Shown here: positions 45,553 through 53,218 of the stretch, piece after piece
How positions within the stretch are numbered: position 1 is the first letter of the stretch
Layout of the letters: each line of letters starts with the position of its first letter
NCBI RefSeq assembly: GCF_035918395.1
Contig: NZ_CP142362.1
Location: 347,501-411,500 of the forward strand
From: Mycolicibacterium sp. ND9-15
Lineage (GTDB): Bacteria; Actinomycetota; Actinomycetes; Mycobacteriales; Mycobacteriaceae
Direction: 5' to 3'
Length of the DNA: 64,000 nt
Program-made: the position numbers and the translations under genes
Notes under the pieces: model-generated
Told to the model about the DNA's origin: nothing
Databases searched by the model: none
Seen by the model: the letters and a program-made list of their open reading frames with translations, nothing else

Positions 45553-46218
45553 TTAGCTGCCCGCTGGCGACGGCGGCAGACCGCCTTCGGTGTCCGGGGG
45601 CACGTGAATCGTCTTGTGTTCCCACCTCGCAGCCGGGGGCAGGCTGTAGCCGAGGCTCGCGGCGTCGTCATTGCCGTAGCCAGGTCGATCCTCCAACCGA
45701 CCCGTCAGCCGTTCGACTTGAGACGGTTTGTTGGCACGCCCGCGCACACTGCTGACTTCTCGACAAGAGCCATTCCGAGCGACATACCAGAAGCGACCTT
45801 CATCGGACACGATCACCGCGTTCGCGCGTTGGCCTTTCCACTCGTTGTTCTTTACGGCCCAAAGCCTCAGGGTTTCGAAGTCAGTGCAATCTGCGAACGC
45901 TGCATACGGACGCAAGTACGGCACCGCCTCATACAGTCGATAGGTCATCTGCTGCTCCGCTTTGAATGATCCGAGCAGTTGAATTGACCCGGTTCCCAAA
46001 TTCTTCTGCTGCACCCCATCGTGTAGTAGTCGACCATCGACGACAACAGGCTCGAGATTTCGCTCTGGGTAGGGTCTGATCCATCTCACCGCCACAGCGT
46101 GACCTTTTTGTCGATTCGCTGCTGCTCGCCGATACGGCACTTTGGAATCGGCGTGCGCCGCGGCTGCGAGACCGGCTGGCGCCGCCACGACGCGGATGGA
46201 AGACCTGTATCGCGTCAC
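45553..46218 (-). CDS. Hypothetical island protein
   Basis: A 221-residue protein with a short hydrophobic Ala-rich N-terminus (VVAAPAGLAAAAHADS) that may be an export signal. The charged body includes TYRLYEAVPYLRPYAAFADC, AVKNNEWKGQRANAVIVSDE and GRFWYVARNGSCREVSSVRG. I recognise no domain. The GTG start overlaps the stop of the upstream DUF2510 gene by four bases, which supports a real, coupled gene. It is the leftmost coding gene of the tRNA-bounded island. Confidence 0.55.
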   Translation of the reverse strand: MTRYRSSIRVVAAPAGLAAAAHADSKVPYRRAAANRQKGHAVAVRWIRPYPERNLEPVVVDGRLLHDGVQQKNLGTGSIQLLGSFKAEQQMTYRLYEAVPYLRPYAAFADCTDFETLRLWAVKNNEWKGQRANAVIVSDEGRFWYVARNGSCREVSSVRGRANKPSQVERLTGRLEDRPGYGNDDAASLGYSLPPAARWEHKTIHVPPDTEGGLPPSPAGS

Positions 46219-46814
46219 AAGTTCGCCCCGTAATTCGGCGGCGGGTACCGACCGTAGATGCCCCGCGGGTCACCCTCGGCGAAGAGCTTGTCCTCATAGT
46301 CGGCGCGGTTGGCGAGAACGTCACGGCGATACTGCTCGCGAAGTTCCTGAGCCTTTCGATCCTGCGCGGACTTGTATTTCCAGAAGAAGAATCCGCCGGC
46401 GCCGACCATCGGAACCAACACGAGGAGCAACCATGGGTGCTCGATGATGTTGCCCAGCAACACCAGCCCGAGGATCACGCCTGCCACGATCAGTGGAGTC
46501 CGCGACCGAGTCCTCACGTTCACACCACCGGGGCCACCTCCGACAGCGACCGACGATCCAGACAACCCACTGAAGAGGGCGACCAGAATCCAGATCGGCA
46601 GCCACAGCCCACAGGTCAGCAACGTCAGCACAGCGTGCAGTGCATGGTTAGCTCCTCCGCCGGAAGACACCGCCACCGCCACCGCCGACGGTGCCGGCGC
46701 ACTCGGTGGCGGCGTGGGCACAAAGTGCTGAGTCCACCGCCGGCCGTCGTAATAGCGCTGCCCCGGCTGGCCGCCGGGATCGGGGAACCAGCCCGCGCTC
46801 ACTGCACAGACCAT
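46215..46814 (-). CDS. DUF2510 membrane protein
   Basis: A 199-residue protein with the DUF2510 motif at its N-terminus (GWFPDPGGQPGQRYYDGRRW) followed by a Pro/Ala linker. Two or three membrane helices follow (ALHAVLTLLTCGLWLPIWIL; PLIVAGVILGLVLLGNII; WLLLVLVPMVGAGGFFFW), then a charged cytoplasmic tail (QDRKAQELREQYRRDVLANR). DUF2510 is common in actinobacterial membrane proteins with no assigned role. Start at 46814 (ATG) or the GTG at 46802; neither has a clear ribosome site. Confidence 0.75.
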   Translation of the reverse strand: MVCAVSAGWFPDPGGQPGQRYYDGRRWTQHFVPTPPPSAPAPSAVAVAVSSGGGANHALHAVLTLLTCGLWLPIWILVALFSGLSGSSVAVGGGPGGVNVRTRSRTPLIVAGVILGLVLLGNIIEHPWLLLVLVPMVGAGGFFFWKYKSAQDRKAQELREQYRRDVLANRADYEDKLFAEGDPRGIYGRYPPPNYGANL

Positions 46815-46971
46815 TTCGCGTCAGAGGTCTTAGGCCGCTTGGGGCACCACCGCCCGCTCGAGGCCGAAATTGGTGAGTCTGGTTGATGCACAGTGGTTCC
46901 CTCAGTTGGTAGTGGCCATCGCAGAGATGCCACCGCTTCCCGCGCTGCCCGTACCGGCACAAGACAGTGTT

Positions 46972-46993
46972 GGAGTGCCCCCGACGGCACTCC
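46972..46993. terminator. Short GC hairpin
   Basis: GGAGTGCC pairs with GGCACTCC across a 6-nt loop. It lies in the 46815-47431 stretch, which otherwise holds only gene remnants. Confidence 0.4.
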
Positions 46994-47094
46994 GACCCCC
47001 CACGATTACCGATACGCAGTCAACACGCCGGAGCGGTCGGCTCAGTACAGACGCTACGGAAAGACCGGACCTGAGGAATCAGGTGTTTCCCTAA

Positions 47095-47265
47095 GATCAG
47101 TTCGCTACCGCATTCTGTGATGATCGCCGTGCTCGGCGAGGAACGCTGGCTAACATCATCGGGCTCGTGTCGGCGTTGATGTCAATGCACATCATCGGTG
47201 AAGTCAGCAACGGGACGTCGGAGTACGCGGCTGTCCGACGGGTTTCACAGGAATGGAACCTGTGA
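47095..47265 (+). pseudogene. C-terminal fragment of an unidentified protein
   Basis: An open frame ending in the TGA at 47263-47265 encodes RRGTLANIIGLVSALMSMHI, then IGEVSNGTSEYAAVRRVSQEW and two more residues. It looks protein-like, but the frame is closed by a TAA at 47092 and has no start codon other than internal Met/Val codons. It is probably the tail of a decayed gene. I do not recognise the family. Confidence 0.35.
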
Positions 47266-47292
47266 TCAGACTATCTGTTAGCGAGTCTGCCC

Positions 47293-47430
47293 ATGGTTTC
47301 AGGAAAGCCAACCACTACAAGTCGCAGCCCCTTCATGATTCGCGCCGTCATTGCCGCCGCCACAGCGCCCGGAGCCTTTGCCGGGGCCATCGCCGAGCAC
47401 TTCGAGTTATCTTGTCGGTCTCGTCGTTAA
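47293..47430 (+). CDS. Possible small hydrophobic peptide (45 aa)
   Basis: An ATG-started frame, MVSGKPTTTSRSPFMIRAVI then AAATAPGAFAGAIAEHFELS, with a mildly hydrophobic Ala-rich centre and a basic end. No ribosome site is obvious and no relative is known to me. It ends just before the lipoprotein start at 47432. It may be spurious. Confidence 0.25.
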   Translation: MVSGKPTTTSRSPFMIRAVIAAATAPGAFAGAIAEHFELSCRSRR

Positions 47431-47431
47431 T

Positions 47432-47874
47432 ATGACGCGCATGGGGAAACAGGGGTGGATCGCAGCGATCGCAGCAGGAATCATCGCTTCAGGGTGCTCA
47501 AGCCCTCCGGCTCCACCAATGAGACAGTCACGGTGACAACGGAACGTCCGGTAGCCGACGCACCAGAACCGGCAATCTCACCGACGCCCAGCTTGCCCGT
47601 CCCTGACGGCTCGGTTGCCCCAGCAGCGCAATCCTGGACGATGCCGAACTTGATCGGCAGGAACCTGCAGGACGCCCAGGACGCTATCCAATCCCTCACA
47701 GATAACGAGGTCTTCTACTCCGGGTCTACCGACCTCACAGGTCAAGGCCGCAACCAGATCATGGATGCGAATTGGCAGGTCTGTACATCTACACCACCGC
47801 CCGGATCGACCATCACCAAAGACACCGCGATCGACTTCGGTGTGGTTCGAATAGACACCGAGGACTGTCCATGA
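47432..47874 (+). pseudogene. PASTA-like lipoprotein with a frameshift
   Basis: The ATG at 47432 opens a clear lipoprotein signal, GKQGWIAAIAAGIIASGCSS, but this frame stops at 47534-47536. The mature domain continues in another frame: TVTVTTERPVADAPEPAISP, MPNLIGRNLQDAQDAIQSLT, TDLTGQGRNQIMDANWQVC and a TEDCP end. This is a mycobacterial exported family with a PASTA-like domain. The two parts are joined if one base is gained or two lost around 47510-47530. It may be a genuine pseudogene or a sequencing error. Confidence 0.65.
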
Positions 47875-48053
47875 CCGAGCTGTCCCTGGCCAGACAGGCC
47901 CGACACCAACCCTGTAAATCTGTGCCACCACCATGTGTTGCCCGCCGCTCAGGCGGCTACATCGACGAACGTCGCCCCGCCGTTGTTCCGATGGCCATGT
48001 GGCGCTTAACTACGCGCGGTCCTGGACGACCAGAAGACGCGAAACATGAGTAG
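47871..48053 (+). CDS. Possible 60-residue peptide of unknown function
   Basis: A frame starting ATGACCGAG at 47871, overlapping the previous stop (ATGA) and ending just inside the next gene. It encodes MTELSLARQARHQPCKSVPP followed by a basic, Pro-rich sequence without hydrophobic segments. Overlaps on both sides are compatible with coupling, but no relative is known and the composition is not convincing. Confidence 0.25.
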   Translation: MTELSLARQARHQPCKSVPPPCVARRSGGYIDERRPAVVPMAMWRLTTRGPGRPEDAKHE

Positions 48054-48846
48054 CAAAGGTTCGGACGACGTCGGCAAGGGTATTGCTGGGCTGATCGTTT
48101 TCGTCATCGTGCTCATCGCGTTGATTCCGAAAGAGATCTGGATTGCGCTCGGCGTTGTCGCCGGGGGTGCGATTCTGATCGGGTTCACCGCGTGGGCGAC
48201 ATCGGAATACAAGAAGAGCCGCGCAGCAGCGGAGGAGCGAGCACGCGCGGAGCGTGCAGCCCGTGCGGCCGCGGAGAAACGGGAACGCGAAGAGAAAGCC
48301 CGTAAAAAAAAGCAACAGCGCATCCGGGCACTGGGTAAAGAAAACGCCGCGCTCGTTGAATCTGCAATGGCTGCTGTAAGACAGGTGGGCGCATCGGAAG
48401 CTGCGCGCACCGGGTGGCTCGGTGATGTCGACTTCACTGCCGACATCCAACAAATCACGGACAACTTTCAGAAAGCACACGCTCTACGTAAAGTTGCTGA
48501 CGAATTGTCCGCTCTTGACAAGCCCAGCCCGGATGATCGCAGAATCCTCGCCGAGGCGAAGACCACCGTTGCCAACCTGGAACTGGCTGCTGTCGAACGA
48601 GTTGAACTAATCGGCAAGTGCGCGACGGAGGCGCGCCTCATCGACAAATCACTCAGCGACGAGCGCAAGGACGCGCGGACTGCAGAACAACGCGCAGAAC
48701 TGCATGCAAAGTTGAGCGGCTTGCTTTATGGGATTGAGGCCGCGCCAGACACCACGCCAACGGACTCGGCTGCAGATGCAGTGATGGCACGAGTCCAGGC
48801 CTACAGGGAAATCAAGAGTCAGATTCAACAAGCCCGTGACTACTAG
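48046..48846 (+). CDS. Membrane-anchored coiled-coil protein (island)
   Basis: A 266-residue protein with two N-terminal helices (GLIVFVIVLIALIPKEIW; IALGVVAGGAILIGFTAWAT), a long Arg/Glu/Ala/Lys coiled coil at about residues 62-100 (RAAAEERARAERAARAAAEK), and a helical C-terminal domain of about 160 residues. No catalytic motif is visible. It seems less GC-rich than its chromosomal neighbours by eye (no count was made). It lies just inside the right attachment site and is the best-preserved gene of the island; a scaffold or sensor role is only a guess. Confidence 0.7.
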   Translation: MSSKGSDDVGKGIAGLIVFVIVLIALIPKEIWIALGVVAGGAILIGFTAWATSEYKKSRAAAEERARAERAARAAAEKREREEKARKKKQQRIRALGKENAALVESAMAAVRQVGASEAARTGWLGDVDFTADIQQITDNFQKAHALRKVADELSALDKPSPDDRRILAEAKTTVANLELAAVERVELIGKCATEARLIDKSLSDERKDARTAEQRAELHAKLSGLLYGIEAAPDTTPTDSAADAVMARVQAYREIKSQIQQARDY

Positions 48847-48917
48847 CCTCGGCGGACGATGTCGGCTACCCTTACCCAATTTTCTGGATGCAATCGTGTT
48901 GTACAGCAGGCGATTCG

Positions 48918-48945
48918 GGTTCTATCTCGGTATCGCGCACCACGT
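48918..48945 (+). repeat. Putative attachment site, distal copy (attR)
   Basis: A partial copy of the tRNA-Val(GAC) 3' end lacking the rest of the tRNA. The core GTATCGCGCACCACGT (48930-48945) is identical to 45313-45328; the outer 12 bp have three mismatches. Confidence 0.75.
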
Positions 48946-48989
48946 CTCAAGCGTTGTTCGCTAGCAACATCAGTCGTCAACGGCCTCAA

Positions 48990-49649
48990 TCATGTTTCTA
49001 CGCCGTAGCCACCACGGAGATCCTTATGGGCGGCTTTCAAGACGCGATGGCACAGCGCCACCAGCGCCTCGACGTCAAGCTCCGACTCGTCGCCGAGTCT
49101 CTTGAGCCATGATCCTTCTTCTTCTTTGAGCTCACACCACTTGCGCTCCGCATAAATCGCCTCTTCGTCGGTCGGCGGAACGTCGCCCGCCGTCTGGACT
49201 AGTCGCCTCTTGCACGCATCCAACTGTGCGAGCGAGTAGCCGTGATCGCGGAACTGGCGGTCCCATTCGTCGAGCAATAATTCGGTGAGGTCGCGAACCG
49301 GTTCTGCGGCATAAATCATCAACTCGGCTATGCCGTCGTCGAGACCCAGGCGGATACGGAATTCGTACAGTTGCCTGATGGCCTCGGCCCGCCGTTGGCT
49401 GAGGCTCTGCTCGGCACCGACGAGTAGTTCTGCTCCGCGCTTGAGGTGGAGAGTCGCAGAGATTAGGCACTTCAGTGCGGCCTTCTTCTCCTCTCCCGCC
49501 CGCTTCTCGAAGTCCAAGACCAAAGCGTGGTCTCTTTCTTGTTGCTTGGTTCTCGCGTCGATGCGCTTCGTCCAAATTGCGACGGCGGCAGTCGACACAA
49601 CACTCGCGAAACGCACCAGAGTGGTCGAGACCATGGTCGCCCAACTCAT
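48990..49649 (-). CDS. Hypothetical protein with N-terminal anchor and helical domain
   Basis: A 219-residue protein. The N-terminus (MSWATMVSTTLVRFASVVST) may be a membrane anchor or signal. The rest is charged and mostly helical (LVLDFEKRAGEEKKAALKCL, LLVGAEQSLSQRRAEAIRQL) and ends in a Leu/Ala-rich helix before the stop. No domain recognised. It lies just outside the distal attachment site and may belong to a neighbouring accessory insertion. The 49650-50224 stretch upstream contains only a decayed frame (49862 to about 50104) and the promoter of the next gene. Confidence 0.6.
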   Translation of the reverse strand: MSWATMVSTTLVRFASVVSTAAVAIWTKRIDARTKQQERDHALVLDFEKRAGEEKKAALKCLISATLHLKRGAELLVGAEQSLSQRRAEAIRQLYEFRIRLGLDDGIAELMIYAAEPVRDLTELLLDEWDRQFRDHGYSLAQLDACKRRLVQTAGDVPPTDEEAIYAERKWCELKEEEGSWLKRLGDESELDVEALVALCHRVLKAAHKDLRGGYGVET

Positions 49650-50224
49650 CGGGTCACGCCTCCGTGCCGTCGCAGCGCAGAGAGCTTTTTCGATATGTGC
49701 GCCCTGACGTGGTCATTTCCCACCGGCTCAGTCTGCCTGATTGAGCCGAAGCGCACGAAGGTTTAACCCAGCCGCCGATACCTATGCTTCACACCAGCCT
49801 CCTCTGCGAGAGGCGCTTCAACCGCGGTCATGGGTCCGCTCGCACGAGCCGCACGGGATGAGGGCGCGATGTTGTCCACCGATGGAGCTGTTTCCTGCGC
49901 CTGGCGCGGGCGCAGGGTCGGCGGGTGTACGACGACCGGGCGGGGCTGGCTGACCTCAACCGAGCTCTAGAAAGATGCGGGCGAGAAAGGCTGTGCCACA
50001 AAGAGATCGGCGCAGTGCCCGCTCGATGGGCTGCTCGCCACGACAGACCGGACTTCGGTAGCGGATTTCCACCATTACCGATCTCTCGACAACAGCTGAA
50101 TTGACCCCGTCGACGTGCGTGCGGCATCCGCGTGCCCCCGCGTGACGGGAAAGTCCGCGGCCGTCGCGTCGTACCTACTACGATTTGCGAAGAACGACCG
50201 GTCATGACGACACGAGGGTGAGAC

Positions 50225-50644
50225 ATGATTCGCCAACTGCTCGCCGCCGCTGCGATCGCCGGCGCCGCCGTCTGCGCGGCTCCGTTCGCCTCCGCTGACG
50301 ACACCGACTACCCCGACGCTCCGGGTCGCTACGCCACCGACGTCCCGGGCATGAACTACGACGCCCACCTCGCCGGTCCATGCACCAACATGGAGCGGTT
50401 CACCTTCGGCCGCGGTCCCGGCGGCGAAGTCCTGCAGTGCCGCTGGATCGAGAATCAATGGCCGCCCGTGTACACCGGCTTCTGGGTCGCCGCCTACGAA
50501 CTGTTCGGCGTGCAGGAAGTCGGCTCGCCGTGCCCCAAGCCGCAGGCCGCTGCGCAGTCACCCGACGGCCGACCCATGCTGTGCCTAGGAGCGCGAGGAT
50601 GGCAACCCGGCTTCTTCACGCGCGAGGGCTTCTTCCCGAGATAA
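50225..50644 (+). CDS. Small secreted protein
   Basis: A 139-residue protein with a cleavable signal peptide (MIRQLLAAAAIAGAAVCAAP, cut after FASA) and a mature part with four Cys that may form two disulfides (GPCTNMERF, VLQCRWIE, GSPCPKPQ, MLCLGARG). GAGGGTGA lies just before the ATG. It resembles a family of mycobacterial secreted proteins of unknown role. It ends four bases before the convergent AraC-type gene. Confidence 0.8.
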   Translation: MIRQLLAAAAIAGAAVCAAPFASADDTDYPDAPGRYATDVPGMNYDAHLAGPCTNMERFTFGRGPGGEVLQCRWIENQWPPVYTGFWVAAYELFGVQEVGSPCPKPQAAAQSPDGRPMLCLGARGWQPGFFTREGFFPR

Positions 50645-50648
50645 GCGC

Positions 50649-51002
50649 TCAGGAGCGCAACGTCTCGCTCGGGGCGGTCCCGAAGGTGCGCTTGTAAACG
50701 TCGCTGAATCGGCCCGCATGGCTGAATCCCCATCGACCGGCGATCGCCATCACGGTGTCGCTGCGGGGGTCCGCAGTTTGCAGTTCGCGATGCGCGCAAT
50801 CGAGCCTCACCAGTCGCAGATACTCCAGCGGAGTCATGCCGAGGTGTCGGCGAAACGCATACTGCACGGAGCGCGGCGTCACATTGACGGCATCGGCAAT
50901 ATCTCCGAGTGTTATTTCCCTGTGCGCGTTCTCGTTGATGAACGCGATCGCTCGGCGCAGCACTGCGGACCGGACGCGGGCGGGATCGACGTGGTGGCGC
51001 AT
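50649..51002 (-). CDS. AraC-type DNA-binding domain, N-terminally truncated regulator
   Basis: A 117-residue protein made up almost only of the AraC/XylS double helix-turn-helix. It has AIAFINENAHREITLGDIAD, AVNVTPRSVQYAFRRHLGMT and the second HTH AIAGRWGFSHAGRFSDVYKR. Typical members of this family have an additional 150-200 residue sensor domain at the N-terminus; none is encoded upstream. Either the ATG at 51002 yields a minimal regulator or the gene is a truncated relic. It is divergent from a truncated SRPBCC gene, and both look cut on the same side. Confidence 0.75.
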   Translation of the reverse strand: MRHHVDPARVRSAVLRRAIAFINENAHREITLGDIADAVNVTPRSVQYAFRRHLGMTPLEYLRLVRLDCAHRELQTADPRSDTVMAIAGRWGFSHAGRFSDVYKRTFGTAPSETLRS

Positions 51003-51079
51003 AACAATCCGCCGGGTACCCCGGCAGCAATGACCAAAACTGCTTTCCCCAGGTTTCGTAACCAGGGCATGATTTGCTG

Positions 51080-51319
51080 ATGACCGACCGCGTCGAAGTG
51101 CATCGCACCATCGCCGCGCCATCCGACATCTTCGCCGTGCTGGCTGACCCGCAAGGCCACGTCGCGATCGACGCCACCGGAATGCTGCAGGACGCCGACG
51201 GCGATCGGCTCCGCGCCGCCGGCGACAGTTTCGTCGTCCACATTACTCGACCGCACGGTCAAACGGGGCTACCAGCGACCGTCAACCAACGGTTGACGCA
51301 CCCGTGGTGGTCAACCTAG
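51080..51319 (+). pseudogene. Truncated SRPBCC (polyketide cyclase-like) protein
   Basis: The frame MTDRVEVHRTIAAPSDIFAV, then LADPQGHVAIDATGMLQDAD and SFVVHITR, matches the first 55 residues of mycobacterial SRPBCC family proteins. After that the similarity stops abruptly and the frame runs into the clpC2 promoter, ending at 51319. The usual length is about 150 residues. A deletion joining this gene to the clpC2 upstream region explains both this and the truncated AraC gene. Confidence 0.65.
51281..51297. promoter_or_regulatory. Palindrome O1 upstream of clpC2 (contains the -35)
   Basis: GTCAACC-AAC-GGTTGAC, a perfect 7-bp inverted repeat with a 3-bp spacer. Its right arm supplies TTGACG (51293-51298), a near-consensus -35. 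Confidence 0.8.
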
Positions 51320-51326
51320 GGTTGAC
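51310..51326. promoter_or_regulatory. Palindrome O2 upstream of clpC2 (overlaps the -10)
   Basis: GTCAACC-TAG-GGTTGAC, the same palindrome 29 bp downstream of O1. TAGGGT (51317-51322) is a plausible -10, 18 bp after the TTGACG of O1 and 7 bp before the ATG at 51330. Confidence 0.8.
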
Positions 51327-51329
51327 GCC

Positions 51330-52052
51330 ATGACGAAGCCCGCCGAAATCGCCAACCCGGTCCGGCTCGACGACCTGATCGACGTCATCAAAACCGTGCA
51401 CTCCGAGCCCCTCGACCAGCTCACCGACGCGGTGCTGGCCGCCGAGTCCCTCAGCGAGATCGCCGACCACCTCATCGGCCACTTTGTCGACCAAGCCCGC
51501 CGCTCGGGGGCGTCGTGGACCGAGATCGGCAAGTGCATGGGCGTCACCAAGCAGGCCGCCCAGAAGCGCTTCGTCGCCAAGACACCCGCCGGTGTCGATC
51601 TCCTCGACCCCGACGCGGGGTTCGGCCGATTCACCCCGCGCGCACGCAACGTCGTGGTGGAAGCCCAGAACCTCGCCCACGCCGCCGGCAACCGTGAAAT
51701 CAGCTCCGATCACCTACTGCTGGCGTTGTTCAAGGATTCCAACAATCTGGCCGCCAAGCTTTTGGCCGCCCAGGGTGTGGACTTCGACGCCGCGTCGAAG
51801 GTCGTGTCACTGCCGGAGCGGAGCGACGGTCAGCTTCCCGCGCTGATTCCCTTCGCCGGCGCCGCGAAGAAGACGCTCGAACTCACGTTTCGACAAGCAC
51901 TTCGATTGGGGCACAACTACGTCGGAACCGAGCACATCCTGCTCGCGCTGTGGGAGGCCGAGAACGACGACGGCCCTCTGCACCGCGCCGGCGTCGACAA
52001 GGACCGCTTCGCAACCGACCTCCTCTCCGCGCTGCAAGTCTTCACCGACTGA
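51330..52052 (+). CDS. clpC2: ClpC2-like protein: HTH plus Clp N-terminal domain
   Basis: A 240-residue protein without ATPase domains. The first 85 residues contain a helix-turn-helix-like segment (SGASWTEIGKCMGVTKQAAQ). The rest is a tandem Clp-N repeat domain (FTPRARNVVVEAQNLAHAAG with SSDHLLLALF, and LGHNYVGTEHILLALWEAEN). It corresponds to Rv2667. ClpC2 is known to bind ClpC1-targeting cyclic peptides and, as I recall, to repress its own gene. No Shine-Dalgarno is seen; a leaderless mRNA from the promoter buried in O1/O2 is likely. Confidence 0.9.
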   Translation: MTKPAEIANPVRLDDLIDVIKTVHSEPLDQLTDAVLAAESLSEIADHLIGHFVDQARRSGASWTEIGKCMGVTKQAAQKRFVAKTPAGVDLLDPDAGFGRFTPRARNVVVEAQNLAHAAGNREISSDHLLLALFKDSNNLAAKLLAAQGVDFDAASKVVSLPERSDGQLPALIPFAGAAKKTLELTFRQALRLGHNYVGTEHILLALWEAENDDGPLHRAGVDKDRFATDLLSALQVFTD

Positions 52053-52087
52053 TCTCACACCGGTGGGCCCCTCGACGTCTTCATGAT

Positions 52088-52570
52088 GTGAGAGTGCGAC
52101 CGTTCGAAGAGGTGGTGGCCCAGCACGGACCGACCGTGCTGCGGGTGTGCCGCGCGGTCGTCGGCCCCGTCGACGCCGAGGACGCCTGGTCCGAGACGTT
52201 CCTGTCCGCGCTGCGCGCCTACCCGCAGTTACCCGCCGACGCCAACGTCGAGGCGTGGCTCGTCACCATCGCCCACCGTCGCGCCGTCGACGTGGGGCGG
52301 GCCCGCTCGCGCAGGCCCGCACCCACCGCGTCGATGCCGGATCTGGCGTCGCCGCGTGCGGATCCGGCTGGCCGCGACCCCGACCTGTGGGACGCGCTGG
52401 CACGCCTGCCCACCAAACAGCGCCAGGCCGTCGCCTACCACCACATCGCCGGCCTGCCGTTCGCCGAGATCGCCGGCCTGCTCGGCAACTCCCCCGACGC
52501 CGCGCGCCGCGCCGCCGCCGACGGCATCAAGACCCTGCGCAAGATCTACCATGAGGACGAAAGCCGATGA
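52088..52570 (+). CDS. ECF-type RNA polymerase sigma factor
   Basis: A 160-residue sigma-70 family protein. Region 2 is AEDAWSETFLSALRAYPQLP then ANVEAWLVTIAHRRAVDVGR. Region 4 is LPTKQRQAVAYHHIAGLPFA then EIAGLLGNSPDAARRAAADG, a helix-turn-helix. No anti-sigma gene is adjacent. The GTG at 52088 (VRVRPFEEVVAQHG) gives a family-like start. Its stop overlaps the ogt ATG by four bases, which suggests the sigma factor and the DNA repair enzyme are made together, possibly in response to alkylation; that link is an inference. Confidence 0.9.
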   Translation: MRVRPFEEVVAQHGPTVLRVCRAVVGPVDAEDAWSETFLSALRAYPQLPADANVEAWLVTIAHRRAVDVGRARSRRPAPTASMPDLASPRADPAGRDPDLWDALARLPTKQRQAVAYHHIAGLPFAEIAGLLGNSPDAARRAAADGIKTLRKIYHEDESR

Positions 52571-53160
52571 CCGCCAACCTCTTCGACGACCTGCAGCCCG
52601 ACGCCGAAACGCTCGAGCGGTTGCACCGGCGGCTCGAACACGCCGCCGACGACGGCGACGTGCTCGACGTCGCGTACCGCACGTTCGACAGCCCCGTCGG
52701 CCCGCTGCTGTTGGCCGCCACCACCGTCGGATTAGTGCGCGTCGCCTTCGGCATCGAGGGCCACGACCGGGTGCTCACCCGGCTGGCGGAGGTGGTCAGC
52801 CCGCGCATCCTGAAGGCTCCCGACCGGCTGGACACCGTCGCACGGCAACTCGACGAGTACTTCGCCAAGCGCCGCACGGCCTTCGAGGTGCCGGTCGACC
52901 TGCGACTTGCCGCGGGCTTCCGGCGCAGCGTCATCGACCACCTGCGCGACATCGGCTACGGGCGACGCGAGAGCTACGCGAACGTCGCCGCCGCCGTCGG
53001 CAACCCGCGCGCCGTGCGGGCAGTGGGAACCGCATGCGCGCACAATCCGCTGCCCGTCGTGATCCCATGCCACCGCGTCGTACGCTCCGACGGATCGCCC
53101 GGACGGTACGTCGGCGGCCCGCAGGCGAAGGCGGCCCTGTTGAGCCTCGAGGCCGCGTAA
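52567..53160 (+). CDS. ogt: Methylated-DNA-[protein]-cysteine S-methyltransferase
   Basis: A 197-residue suicide repair protein that takes the methyl group from O6-methylguanine onto its own Cys. The active site is VVIPCHRVVRSDGSPGRYVGG; LAAGFRRSVIDHLRDIGYG and AVRAVGTACAHNPLP are conserved. The first 45 residues are acidic and not part of the core. The ATG overlaps the sigma factor stop (ATGA). Confidence 0.94.
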   Translation: MTANLFDDLQPDAETLERLHRRLEHAADDGDVLDVAYRTFDSPVGPLLLAATTVGLVRVAFGIEGHDRVLTRLAEVVSPRILKAPDRLDTVARQLDEYFAKRRTAFEVPVDLRLAAGFRRSVIDHLRDIGYGRRESYANVAAAVGNPRAVRAVGTACAHNPLPVVIPCHRVVRSDGSPGRYVGGPQAKAALLSLEAA

Positions 53161-53218
53161 GGGGCGTCCTGACCTGGAAGCGGCTGTAACACGTTTCAGT
53201 TTGTGCGATCATGCGGGG

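Noticed and set aside
46870..47094. 74-codon frame with Pro-rich sequence
   Set aside because: No ribosome site, no recognisable similarity, and it crosses a GC hairpin.
49862..50104. Protein-like frame LRLARAQGRRVYDDRAGLAD in the gap before 50225
   Set aside because: It has a stop immediately upstream and no start codon; possibly an old fragment but too weak to annotate.
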